From contig JAGOIY010000001.1 in NCBI GenBank assembly GCA_017995405.1, forward strand, positions 1 to 34,588: a stretch of DNA of 34,588 nt, written 5' to 3'. Below are positions 7,056-14,699 of this stretch, in pieces (position 1 is the stretch's first letter; each line of letters starts with the position of its first letter). Under the pieces are notes generated by a model. It was not told the DNA's origin, made no database searches, and saw only the letters and a program-made list of their open reading frames with translations. Origin of the DNA: Candidatus Cloacimonadota bacterium. GTDB lineage: Bacteria > Cloacimonadota > Cloacimonadia > Cloacimonadales > Cloacimonadaceae. A program made the translations under genes and the position numbers.

Positions 7056-8626
7056 CACTTGGCCATTGCCACCTGGCGTGTCTCACGGATCACCGTGACC
7101 TTGATTTGCCCTGGATACTGCACTTCACGCTCGATCTGAGCGGCAATTTCGGTGGCCAGCAGCGAGGTCTGAGCGTCTTCCACCATGGCGGGTTCCACGA
7201 TGATGCGAAGTTCTCTGCCAGCTTGAATGGCGTAGGATTTGTTGACACCATCGACGGCGTTGGCAATCTGCTCGAGCTTGGCCAAACGCTGCATATAGGT
7301 CTCCAGCATTTCACGTCTGGCACCGGGACGGGCACCAGAAATGGCATCCGAAGCCTGCGTGAGACCAGCATAGACGGAAATCGCTTCCACTTCTTCGTGG
7401 TGGGCCTCGATGGCATTCACGATCAGCTTGTTCTCACCGTTTTTCCTGGCAAGGTTGGCACCGATAATGGCATGGGTACCGTCAAATTCGTGATCAACCG
7501 CTTTACCAATATCGTGAAGCAAGCCGGCCCGACGGGCCAGTTCCTGGTCCAGATTGAGTTCCGCAGCCAGGATGCCACAGATCCAGGCAGCCTCGATGGA
7601 ATGCTGTAAAACGTTCTGACCATAGCTGGTACGATAATGCAGCCGGCCCAGAATCTTGATCAGATTCGGAGAGATGTTATGAATGTTAGTCTCAAGCACA
7701 GCCTTCTCCCCTATCTTCATGAGGGTCTCTTCCATTTCTTTGCCGGTCTTGGAGATCACTTCTTCGATGCGACCGGGGTGGATACGTCCGTCCGCGATCA
7801 ATTTTTCCAAAGAGAGGCGGGCGATTTCACGCCGGACGGGATCAAAGCAGGACAGCACGACCGCTTCGGGAGTGTCGTCTATGATCAAATCTACTCCGGA
7901 GGCTTTTTCAAAGGTGCGGATGTTGCGGCCTTCGCGACCTATGATGCGTCCCTTCATCTCATCTGAAGGCAGTGAAACCACAGAGACAGTGGTCTCGGAG
8001 ACGTGATCGACGGCCATTCTCTGGATCGCGGTAGCCAGAATTTCAGCCACTTTTTTACTGGTATCCAGTTTGATCTGATCGATAGTCAATTTGGCATCGT
8101 TGGCGGCCACCTGTCTGGCTTGGGAGATCAGCTCTTCACGCATACGCGCTACAGCTTCGTCTCTGCTGAGGCCGGCAATCTCAGCCAGACGATCACGCTG
8201 TTCCGCGATTAATCTGTCCACATCCGAGTTGCGCTTCAGGAGCTCTTCTTCTTTTTGTTTAAGTTTGCGTTCCTGATCGCTGAGGTTGCTTTCTTTTTTA
8301 TCCAGGGAATCCAGGCGCTTGTCCAGACTACCGAGCCGTTCATTGTATTTCTTTTCCTGGATTCGAAGCTCTTTCTGGCGTTCGCGGATTTCGTCTTCCA
8401 TGCCGCGTTTTTGCTTGAACCACTCATCCCTGCCTTCCAGAATGGCAGCTTTTTTGGCGGTCTCAGCTTCCGTCTTGGCGTTACGTTTGATCTCTTCCGC
8501 GATTTCCTGGGAATGAGCGATCATCCGGAAAGTGGTGCCGCGACGGATCAGATAAATAATCAGCGCCACGCCAAAGCCCAACAGAGCCCCCAGCGTCAGC
8601 GCTATGATAACTTCTTGAGTAAACAT
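7055..8626 (-). CDS. rny: Ribonuclease Y
   Basis: This is a membrane-anchored endoribonuclease that initiates mRNA decay. The 523-aa protein shows the standard architecture in order: one N-terminal transmembrane helix (about 5-27), a long charged coiled coil (about 35-200) rich in Lys/Glu/Arg, a KH RNA-binding domain with GRIIGREGRNIR (226-237), and an HD domain with the metal-binding HD pair in GLLHDIGKA (H371/D372). Start: ATG at 8626 with AAGGAT upstream. An overlapping out-of-frame ATG lies 4 bases earlier. It is immediately followed by ymdB, as in Firmicutes. The structured RNA at 8680-8855 ends about 50 bp upstream with a U-run, so rny may have its own promoter or depend on read-through. 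Confidence 0.97.
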   Translation of the reverse strand: MFTQEVIIALTLGALLGFGVALIIYLIRRGTTFRMIAHSQEIAEEIKRNAKTEAETAKKAAILEGRDEWFKQKRGMEDEIRERQKELRIQEKKYNERLGSLDKRLDSLDKKESNLSDQERKLKQKEEELLKRNSDVDRLIAEQRDRLAEIAGLSRDEAVARMREELISQARQVAANDAKLTIDQIKLDTSKKVAEILATAIQRMAVDHVSETTVSVVSLPSDEMKGRIIGREGRNIRTFEKASGVDLIIDDTPEAVVLSCFDPVRREIARLSLEKLIADGRIHPGRIEEVISKTGKEMEETLMKIGEKAVLETNIHNISPNLIKILGRLHYRTSYGQNVLQHSIEAAWICGILAAELNLDQELARRAGLLHDIGKAVDHEFDGTHAIIGANLARKNGENKLIVNAIEAHHEEVEAISVYAGLTQASDAISGARPGARREMLETYMQRLAKLEQIANAVDGVNKSYAIQAGRELRIIVEPAMVEDAQTSLLATEIAAQIEREVQYPGQIKVTVIRETRQVAMAK

Positions 8627-8679
8627 TCATTTATCCTTGTATCTATTGAGGATGGACCGAAAGGGACCATGCCTGGTTC

Positions 8680-8855
8680 AAAAAAAGGCCCGCGTGAACC
8701 GTGTATGCTTGTCTGTCAAAAGCCAAGCATGAGGTGGGCACCTACCTTGTGGGCTTTATGTATCCGGAACCAGCCGGCTCGCATGCCACCCATGGCTCGG
8801 TTCCCATGATTTTTATAGCTTTTATGCAATCCATATCACGGGTTCCGCAGGCTAA
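8680..8855 (-). ncRNA. ssrS: 6S-like structured RNA (ssrS candidate) between zapA and rny
   Basis: The minus-strand RNA (about 175 nt) folds as one long rod. The closing stem pairs GCCUGCGGAACCCGUG (8852-8837) with CACGGUUCACGCGGGC (8703-8688), with two small bulges. A large asymmetric bubble follows. The apical arm GGAACCGAGCC/GGCUGGUUCC has one bulged G. The 3' side of the bubble holds its own hairpin (AAAGCC...GGCUUU with CAAG/CUUG and AGGU/ACCU inside). A run of seven U follows the closing stem. A closing stem, central bubble with 3'-side hairpin and apical arm are the hallmarks of 6S RNA, and 6S genes often lie just downstream of zapA, as here. A different structured RNA is possible because no primary-sequence motif proves 6S. 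Confidence 0.6.
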
Positions 8856-8857
8856 GA

Positions 8858-9127
8858 TTAATTCTCCCCGATGATTTTTCCAATCATCAGGTTTAGACGC
8901 TCCAGATCGGAGCTCAATTGGATATTCTGGCTTTGCAGCTCCAGCACCTGTTCCTGCTGCTGCAAGGCCAGAAGGAGCAGCAGCTTGGTAAAATCAAGGC
9001 TTTCGTAGAGGATTTGCAGATCAGATAGCTGGTTGTTGATCTCGGCTACGATTGTCTGGGTCTTTTCCACGTCATCGGTGCGCAATCTAAACTTGCGGCC
9101 AAAGATCTCCACTTCCACGGATTGCAT
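8858..9127 (-). CDS. zapA: Cell division protein ZapA
   Basis: This 89-aa protein has the ZapA pattern: an N-terminal beta hairpin VEVEIFGRKFRLRTDD (residues 4-19), then a helix with INNQLSDL and a C-terminal coiled coil built on repeated Leu/Gln (QQQEQVLELQSQNIQL). ZapA bundles FtsZ filaments at the division site. It begins 3 bp after the stop of the small coiled-coil gene, and its stop is within a few bases of the start of the 6S-like RNA. The SD is weak, which suggests translational coupling to the preceding gene. Confidence 0.85.
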   Translation of the reverse strand: MQSVEVEIFGRKFRLRTDDVEKTQTIVAEINNQLSDLQILYESLDFTKLLLLLALQQQEQVLELQSQNIQLSSDLERLNLMIGKIIGEN

Positions 9128-9130
9128 TGC

Positions 9131-9451
9131 TTAGAGCTCGTCCAGGTCCGGGAAAATGCTGTCTATCTTGCTGATGGCGTCAGTAGCTATGTCCTGGAAT
9201 CCGTCCATGGCGGCCTGGAGTTCAGCGCACTTCTGCTCCAGGGATTTGACTTTTTCTTCCAGCTCGCGGTTCTTTTCCTGCATCAATGCCTGTCCGGCGT
9301 TACCACTGTCGATTTGACCGATAAGCTGTACGTTCTCTTCCGTGAGTTCGTTCACCTGCTGTTCCATCACGCTTAGCCTGTTTTTGGCTTCCGTGTACTG
9401 GTCGATCAGCTTTTGTATCTTTTCCTGCAAGCTAATGGCTTGTATTTCCAT
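9131..9451 (-). CDS. Small coiled-coil protein, ZapB-like candidate
   Basis: The 106-aa protein MEIQAISLQEKIQKLIDQ... is predicted almost wholly alpha-helical from heptad spacing through about residue 82. An acidic tail DSIFPDLDEL follows. The ATG at 9451 is chosen because GAGG (in the pheT stop region) lies 7 nt upstream. An in-frame ATG at 9475 lies inside pheT with no SD. It sits between pheT and zapA and nearly touches both. Size, coiled-coil content and position next to zapA suggest a division-associated factor analogous to ZapB. Coiled coils carry little family information, so the role is inferred from context. Confidence 0.75.
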   Translation of the reverse strand: MEIQAISLQEKIQKLIDQYTEAKNRLSVMEQQVNELTEENVQLIGQIDSGNAGQALMQEKNRELEEKVKSLEQKCAELQAAMDGFQDIATDAISKIDSIFPDLDEL

Positions 9452-9453
9452 GA

Positions 9454-11970
9454 TTACCTCATTTGTATCTGGCATTCTTGAATGAGTAGTTTCACTACCG
9501 AATCAACGAGCGCGTCAATGCGCTCATCTGTCAATGTTTTTTCTTTGTCCCGCATGGTGAGCCTGATAGAAAGGCTTCTGAATCCTTCGGGTATCTGCTT
9601 TCCGCGGTATTCGTCAAATACTTCCACGGATGTAATCAGTTCCACATCCACCGATCGCACCAGCCTGGAGATATCTGCCCAACTGACTTGACTTGGGATC
9701 AGGAAAGAAAGATCTCTGCTCACACCCGGAAAGCGAGGAAGTTCCTTGTAGATCACCGTCTGATTTCTGGTCAGCTCGATCACCTTCTCCAAATCGATAT
9801 CGATAAACCACAGTTCCTGGCCCAGCAGTGAGAGATCAATCCCAAATCTATCTGCCACCAGAGGATCCACAGACCCGATCATGGCTACAGCCTGATCTTC
9901 CACAAACCATCCCAGGTTGTGAGACTTCATCAACCACGGTCTGGGGCACGCGGAAATTCTGTCCGCTGAAAGGTTAAGCATCTCAAACAGCCCTTCCACC
10001 ACCGCTTTGACATCATAAAAGCTTGTCTGACGGGGAGGGTTTTGCCACTGCGCGGCCCGTAGATTCCCGGTCAGGAGAGCTGTGCATCTGAGAGGTTCGT
10101 GGTCCATACCGGCCGGATAGGTCCTGGCCAGTTCCATCAGCTTGAGATCACGCTCGCCATGATTGAGATTATAACGCACGTGTTCCATAAGTTGTGGCAA
10201 CAGAGAGACGCGCATCAGGGCCTGATTACTGCTCTGGGGATTCAGGAGTTTTTGAGTATTCTCTTCCGGATCGATGCCCAGCATCTTTATCTGCTGAGGA
10301 TCGTTGAAACTGTAGCTGAGCGTCTCGAAAAAGCCCAGCCCGATGAGATATTCCGCCACCTTGTTCCTGATCTTGTAGGCATGGCGGTCCATGATCATCG
10401 ATGGCAATGTCTTGACTGGCACTTTGTCATAGCCATCCAGACGGGCCAGCTCTTCCAGGAGGTCTGCCTCCCGGGTGAGGTCCACTCGCCAGGGAGGAAT
10501 GGCAAACCAGAGGGCGTGATCACACTCGATGGACATATCAAACTCTGTGACTCCGGCTTTTTCCTGTTCAGCGTGATAACAGGTTATCTGGCTGGGATCA
10601 GTAACGGCCGCGTCCTGCCAATTGCCATATTGCATGAATTTCAGTCCCAGTTTGGCAAGAAAGTCGATGATCCGCTTCTCTTCCATCTTATAACCGATCA
10701 GCAGTTCGAAGCGGCAGGGTCTGAGGCCAAGCATCCATGGTTTGAGTGGAGCGGGGTAGGCATCGATCAGATCGCCAACGGCTTCTCCACCAGCCACCTG
10801 GACAAACAGCTCAGCTGCCCTGGCACTCACGTGGGGAGCCATGACGGGGCTGAGATGCCTTTCAAAACGATAGGAAGAATCGGTGCTGATCTTATGCTCG
10901 TAGGAGGTCTTTCTGATCGTCCCGGGATGAAAGGCTGCGGCCTCCAATACAACGCGGGAGGTCTGATCTCCGATCGCGGAGAGCTTGCCACCCATCACAC
11001 CCGCCAGGGCGGAAGGTTTCTGGCCGTCGGCGATTACCAGGTCGCGGGTCTCCAAGGAGTGTTCTTTGCCGTCCAATGCAAAAAATGTCTCTTTCTCTTT
11101 GGCGCGTCTGACAATGATGGCCGGGCAGGCATCGTTTTCGTGTTCACCTGCCAGCACGTCATAATCAAACGCGTGCAAGGGATGACCGGTTTCCAGCATC
11201 ACATAGTTGGTGATATCCACCACATTGTTGATAGGCCTGAGGCCGGTTTTAATCAGGGCGCTCTTGATCCAGAGAGGGGATTCGCCAATCTGGATATGAT
11301 CAAACAGCCTGGCTGTGTAACGAGGACAGAGCTCCGGGTCCCTGATCTCCAGTTTGAGGGCCATTGAGCCATCCTGGCGTCCGGGGGTAGTGACAAGTTC
11401 CGGAAAGCTGAGTGGCAGTCCCAGTGAAGCACTGAGGTCTCTGGCAATGCCAAAGTAGCCCAGCAGATCAGGCCGGTTGGGTGTGATCTCCAGTTCAAAG
11501 ATGGTATCAGGCAGTTCATAGAGATCATTGACGCTCACACCAAGCGGGGTGCCTTCCGGCAATTGGATGATGCCGGAGTGGTCATCAGATATCCCCAGTT
11601 CCCGTTCGGAGCAGAGCATCCCATGGGATTCCGCTCCCCGCAGTCTGGCACTTTTGATGGTCAGATCACCCAATACGGCCCCCGGCATGGCCAGCACGGC
11701 CAACATGCCACTGTGGCAATTGGCTGCTCCACACACCACCTGACGAGGTTCAGATCCATCTCCCGTATCGACTTTGCACACCTTGAGATGGTCACTCCCA
11801 GCCAGAGCTTCGGCATGGACCACGCGGGCACTGATCACTTGGGGAGGCAGGGCCGGAAGGTGTTTAACGGCTTCCACTTCAATCCCGGAGAAAGTGAGGG
11901 CTTTGTTTAAAGCCGCGTCATCGATATCTAACTGGACATACTTGGCCAGCCAGCGTCTGGATATGATCAT
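9454..11970 (-). CDS. pheT: Phenylalanyl-tRNA synthetase beta subunit
   Basis: This is the editing/tRNA-binding subunit of the heterotetrameric PheRS. Length (838 aa) is near the usual 790-830. Domains in order: N-terminal EMAP-like tRNA-binding domain (about 40-150, VVCGAANCHSGMLAVLAMPGAVL), B3/B4 editing domain (about 215-390, INNVVDITNYVMLETGHPLHAFD), B5 domain (about 410-510), the pseudo-catalytic core with the GLGFFETLSYSF block (about 540-700), and the C-terminal anticodon-binding FDX-ACB domain (about 745-838, PRFPGVSRDLSFLIP). Its ATG overlaps the pheS stop (ATGA) and has AGAGGAGAG upstream. The stop lies in the SD region of the next gene. Confidence 0.97.
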   Translation of the reverse strand: MIISRRWLAKYVQLDIDDAALNKALTFSGIEVEAVKHLPALPPQVISARVVHAEALAGSDHLKVCKVDTGDGSEPRQVVCGAANCHSGMLAVLAMPGAVLGDLTIKSARLRGAESHGMLCSERELGISDDHSGIIQLPEGTPLGVSVNDLYELPDTIFELEITPNRPDLLGYFGIARDLSASLGLPLSFPELVTTPGRQDGSMALKLEIRDPELCPRYTARLFDHIQIGESPLWIKSALIKTGLRPINNVVDITNYVMLETGHPLHAFDYDVLAGEHENDACPAIIVRRAKEKETFFALDGKEHSLETRDLVIADGQKPSALAGVMGGKLSAIGDQTSRVVLEAAAFHPGTIRKTSYEHKISTDSSYRFERHLSPVMAPHVSARAAELFVQVAGGEAVGDLIDAYPAPLKPWMLGLRPCRFELLIGYKMEEKRIIDFLAKLGLKFMQYGNWQDAAVTDPSQITCYHAEQEKAGVTEFDMSIECDHALWFAIPPWRVDLTREADLLEELARLDGYDKVPVKTLPSMIMDRHAYKIRNKVAEYLIGLGFFETLSYSFNDPQQIKMLGIDPEENTQKLLNPQSSNQALMRVSLLPQLMEHVRYNLNHGERDLKLMELARTYPAGMDHEPLRCTALLTGNLRAAQWQNPPRQTSFYDVKAVVEGLFEMLNLSADRISACPRPWLMKSHNLGWFVEDQAVAMIGSVDPLVADRFGIDLSLLGQELWFIDIDLEKVIELTRNQTVIYKELPRFPGVSRDLSFLIPSQVSWADISRLVRSVDVELITSVEVFDEYRGKQIPEGFRSLSIRLTMRDKEKTLTDERIDALVDSVVKLLIQECQIQMR

Positions 11971-12998
11971 AGTGACTCTCCTCTGAACTGGCGCAGCATT
12001 CTCACATCGTTCTCAAACAGGATGCGCATATCGGGGATGCTGTATTTGAGCATGGCGATGCGTTCAATCCCCAGCCCAAAGGCAAAACCGGTGTAGAGTT
12101 CCGGATCGATACCCACCATTTTGAACACGGCGGGGTCCACCATTCCGGCTCCACCCATTTCCAGCCAGCCGGAGTTTTTGCATACCCGGCAGCCTTGTCC
12201 GCCACAATTCACACAGCTGATATCCATCTCAGCGCTGGGCTCCGTAAAGGGAAAGAAATGAGGCCGGATGCGGGATTTGACCTCGGGACCAAACATCGCC
12301 CGGGCAAAGTTTTGGAGGGTGTCCCTCAGATCGGACATAGACACTCCCCTATCCACCACCAGAGCTTCAACTTGTTGAAAGACAGGCGAATGGGAGGGAT
12401 CAGGCTTGTCGTTGCGATAACAGCGTCCGGGAGAAATGATCCGGATAGGAGGTGGAAAGCTTTCCATCACCCTGATCTGCACCGTGGAGGTCTGAGTCCG
12501 CAGCAATTTACCATTCTGCAGATAGAAGGTGTCTGCCAGGTTGCGGGATGGATGGTCCGCGGGAGTGTTGAGGGCGTCGAAGTTGTGAAATTCATCTTCG
12601 ATCTCTGGTCCTTCGGCAATCTCGAAACCCATGCCCAGAAACACCTCTTCTATCTGCCGCCGTACCAGGGTGACAGGATGAAATGATCCTCTCTGCCAGA
12701 CCGCGCCAGGCATGCTGAGGTCCAGGGCCGCGCCGCTCTTAGCTTCCCAGGCGGCACTCTTGATCTCCTGTTCACGCTGAGCGAGCAGGTTTTCCAGGCT
12801 GGTCCTGGCCTCATTGATCAATTGCCCAAAGGCGGGCCGCTCTTCGGCTGGCAGTTCTCTCAGCCGGGCAAAAAGACCATTTAGCATGCTCTTTTTGCCC
12901 AGATAGGCAGCCCGGGCATTGAGGATATCATTGGGAGTCCGGCAGGCGGCGATGGACTCGCCTGCCTGCTCTACCAGTTCATTCAGCTGTGATCGCAC
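11967..12998 (-). CDS. pheS: Phenylalanyl-tRNA synthetase alpha subunit
   Basis: This is the catalytic subunit of PheRS and forms Phe-AMP and Phe-tRNA. The 343-aa protein has the N-terminal coiled coil that binds tRNA (about 1-90) and class II motifs: motif 2 around PGRCYRNDKPDPSHSPVFQQVE (about 190-211) and motif 3 around GFAFGLGIERIAMLKY (about 309-324). A CVNCGGQGCRVC cysteine cluster precedes the GGAGMVDPAVF block, a common variant of this family. The start is GTG at 12998 with AAGGAT upstream. It follows rplT by 162 bp and overlaps pheT. Confidence 0.96.
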   Translation of the reverse strand: MRSQLNELVEQAGESIAACRTPNDILNARAAYLGKKSMLNGLFARLRELPAEERPAFGQLINEARTSLENLLAQREQEIKSAAWEAKSGAALDLSMPGAVWQRGSFHPVTLVRRQIEEVFLGMGFEIAEGPEIEDEFHNFDALNTPADHPSRNLADTFYLQNGKLLRTQTSTVQIRVMESFPPPIRIISPGRCYRNDKPDPSHSPVFQQVEALVVDRGVSMSDLRDTLQNFARAMFGPEVKSRIRPHFFPFTEPSAEMDISCVNCGGQGCRVCKNSGWLEMGGAGMVDPAVFKMVGIDPELYTGFAFGLGIERIAMLKYSIPDMRILFENDVRMLRQFRGESL

Positions 12999-13160
12999 CG
13001 CTTATCCTTATGTGTTGATGGAGCCGCAAACGTCAGCGTTTGCGATAGTTGATACGCATTGGCCGGAGCGGAATCCAAGTCTCCGGAATCATACGCATGG
13101 CTTGGATCAGTTTATAAATTTCCAGAACGCGCCGATGTGCAAATCGACGCTGCCAGTCAT
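12999..13160 (-). other. Intergenic leader between rplT and pheS with two hairpins and a 17-codon ORF
   Basis: The 162 bp contain a perfect 8-bp hairpin with a 4-nt loop (CGCAAACG-TCAG-CGTTTGCG, 13025-13044) and a 6-bp hairpin CCGGAG/CTCCGG (13063-13086). Directly after the rplT stop, an ATG at 13160 opens a 17-codon frame ending GAFWKFIN on the minus strand, with AAGGG 4 nt before it. Two Phe codons in a short ORF ahead of pheST recall phenylalanine leader peptides. No T-run follows either hairpin, so a classical attenuator is not shown. Confidence 0.35.
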
Positions 13161-13508
13161 TCAGCCCTTGGCGATTTCCACCAGCTTGGCAAAAGCTTCG
13201 CTATCGTGCCAGGCAAGGTGAGCCAGGGTCTTGCGGTTGATCTCGATATTGGCTTTGTGAAGGCCATTGATAAACTTGCTGTAGGACATATCGTTCAAGC
13301 GGCAGGCCGCGTTGATGCGGATGATCCAGAGTTTGCGAAATTCTCTTTTCTTCTGTTTGCGATGAGCAAAGGAAAAGGCCATACCGCGTTCCACGGTTTG
13401 ACGGGCGGCACGATAGATGGTACCGCGACGACCAAAAAAGCCGCGGGCGGCCAGCATATATTTTTTTCTTCTGCGATGGGCAGCTACATTATTGGCTGAT
13501 CTTGGCAT
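13161..13508 (-). CDS. rplT: 50S ribosomal protein L20
   Basis: The 115-aa basic protein binds 23S rRNA early in 50S assembly. The start MPRSANNVAAHRRRKKYMLAARGF is a variant of the usual RRRHKKVLKLAKGY-type N-terminus. The globular part contains RKLWIIRINAACRLNDMSYSKFINGL, the L20 signature. AAAGGAG precedes the ATG. It follows rpmI by 12 bp in the conserved infC-rpmI-rplT order. In several bacteria L20 represses this operon. Confidence 0.98.
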   Translation of the reverse strand: MPRSANNVAAHRRRKKYMLAARGFFGRRGTIYRAARQTVERGMAFSFAHRKQKKREFRKLWIIRINAACRLNDMSYSKFINGLHKANIEINRKTLAHLAWHDSEAFAKLVEIAKG

Positions 13509-13520
13509 GGTATATCTCCT

Positions 13521-13715
13521 TTATAGTCCCAGCATCCGCTGAATTCTTCCCTCGTCAGCCTTGCGGACGATGGCACTGGCGCGCAGATGGCGTTTCAGCT
13601 TGGGTGATTTCTTGGTTTTGATATGCGCGCTCTTGGCATGGTGACGCACAATCTTGCCGGAACCGGTAACCTTGAACCGCTTGGCCGCGGAACGGTTTGT
13701 CTTGATCTTTGGCAT
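13521..13715 (-). CDS. rpmI: 50S ribosomal protein L35
   Basis: This is a 64-aa, very basic protein. The start [20 protein letters not shown] and the central KRHLRA match L35 along its full length. The ATG is preceded by AAGGAG at a normal distance. It is separated from infC by 131 bp, which holds a 6-bp hairpin CAAGCC/GGCTTG (13746-13764) about 30 nt before the start. That is the position where translational control of rpmI by L20 is known in other bacteria, but no L20 site can be demonstrated here by eye. Confidence 0.98.
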   Translation of the reverse strand: MPKIKTNRSAAKRFKVTGSGKIVRHHAKSAHIKTKKSPKLKRHLRASAIVRKADEGRIQRMLGL

Positions 13716-13846
13716 CTTTATCTCCTTATTTTATATCAATTTATGCAAGCCTTGGCTGGGCTTGGCGATCAGAATGAATCCGCAAACATCTTCGTCCGCG
13801 GTGTCTGGCTTTCTGGAATCGCCACTGCAGCCTGGCAGGGTTGGTT

Positions 13847-14491
13847 TTAGCTTTCGGGCTTGGGTTCTACGGTCTCAGGAACGGCTGGAGCGGCTTCTTC
13901 GGCCACTGGAGTGGCTTTCTTCTCCCCGCCCAGGATCTTGTCTATTTCCTTTTTGGGGCTCATCACCAGAAACAGCAGATTGCGGTCTGACACGGGCTCG
14001 GCATCGACGTCCGCGATGTGCGCAAGATCGGCTTTGATGCGTTCCAACAGGTTGAATCCCAATTCCTTGTGAGCCATCTGACGTCCCCTGAAGCGCACCG
14101 TGAACTTGACCTTGTTGTGCTGCTTGAGAAACTTGATGGCATTGTTCTTTTTGAAGCCGTAGTCATGATCTTCAGTGTTGGGACCGTATTTGATCTCCTT
14201 CACTTCCACTTCATGCTGTTTTTTACGGGCTTCCTTGGCTTTTTTCTCTTTCTGGAAATAATACTTGCTGAAGTCCGTTATACGGCACACGGGAGGATCC
14301 ACGTTGGGGGAAATCTCCACCAGGTCCAGATCCTGCTCTTCGGCTCTGCGTAATGCTTCACGGATGGACACGACACCCACCTGACGTCCGTCAGCTCCGA
14401 TCAGACGTACATTGGAAGACGTGATCTGGCCGTTTATCCTTTCCTTCGGCACTACCTCTTTGGTACGTGCCTTTCCACGCTTTATCCGGAT
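13847..14491 (-). CDS. infC: Translation initiation factor IF-3, probable non-AUG start
   Basis: IF-3 binds the 30S subunit and checks start-codon/initiator-tRNA pairing. The N-domain starts around RINGQITSSNVRLIG, the linker is rich in Lys/Glu (KEKKAKEARKKQHEVEVKEIKYGPN), and the C-domain contains NKVKFTVRFRGRQMAHKELGFNLLERI. A 25-residue acidic Pro/Glu tail extends the C-terminus. The first conventional start, GTG at 14452, has its SD only 2 nt away. In contrast, a perfect AGAAGGAGG (14508-14500) is followed, 8 nt later, by in-frame ATC at 14491 (or ATA at 14494, 5 nt). I therefore place the start at ATC, giving 214 aa. A rare start codon on infC is a known autoregulatory device in E. coli. 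Confidence 0.9.
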   Translation of the reverse strand: MRIKRGKARTKEVVPKERINGQITSSNVRLIGADGRQVGVVSIREALRRAEEQDLDLVEISPNVDPPVCRITDFSKYYFQKEKKAKEARKKQHEVEVKEIKYGPNTEDHDYGFKKNNAIKFLKQHNKVKFTVRFRGRQMAHKELGFNLLERIKADLAHIADVDAEPVSDRNLLFLVMSPKKEIDKILGGEKKATPVAEEAAPAVPETVEPKPES

Positions 14492-14518
14492 TATAAGAAC
14501 CTCCTTCTTACCGGAAAT

Positions 14519-14548
14519 GAAAAAGGCGAAACCTCATCGGCTTCGCCT
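14519..14548 (-). terminator. Intrinsic terminator-like hairpin in the infC leader (candidate attenuator)
   Basis: Read on the minus strand, AGGCGAA (14548-14542) pairs with TTCGCCT (14530-14524) across an 11-nt loop and is followed by TTTTT. Only about 11 nt separate the end of the hairpin from the infC SD, leaving no room for a promoter. Any transcript translating infC must pass this hairpin, so it is best read as an attenuator. Confidence 0.6.
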
Positions 14549-14589
14549 GCTTCACGATAAATATCTATGATATTCGCTTTTATTTCATG

Positions 14590-14673
14590 GCCTTACGCGC
14601 GCCTTTGCGGTAAGGCAGAAGCAGACAAGCTTCGTTTGTAGTTCCACAAATCTCAGGGCGCTGTTTCTGTCAA
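14590..14673 (-). promoter_or_regulatory. infC-rpmI-rplT leader: candidate promoter and upstream hairpin
   Basis: A perfect minus-strand TTGACA (14673-14668) has only a weak -10 (TTTGTG, 17 nt away). Downstream, GCCTTAC/GTAAGGC (14616-14590) forms a 7-bp stem, and then the attenuator-like hairpin follows. The arrangement of promoter, upstream structure, terminator and SD is that of ribosomal-protein leaders sensing L20 or IF-3. No L20-binding pseudoknot could be confirmed by eye. Confidence 0.35.
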
Positions 14674-14699
14674 CCAGTATTCTTCCCCCGGGACATATA

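Noticed and set aside
10099-11367. A 422-codon plus-strand frame opposite pheT
   Set aside because: pheT is unmistakable across the whole interval; the antisense frame has no motif and arises from codon bias.
13025-13044. Perfect 8-bp hairpin before pheS as a transcription terminator
   Set aside because: No U-run follows on the minus strand, and the operon order argues for read-through.
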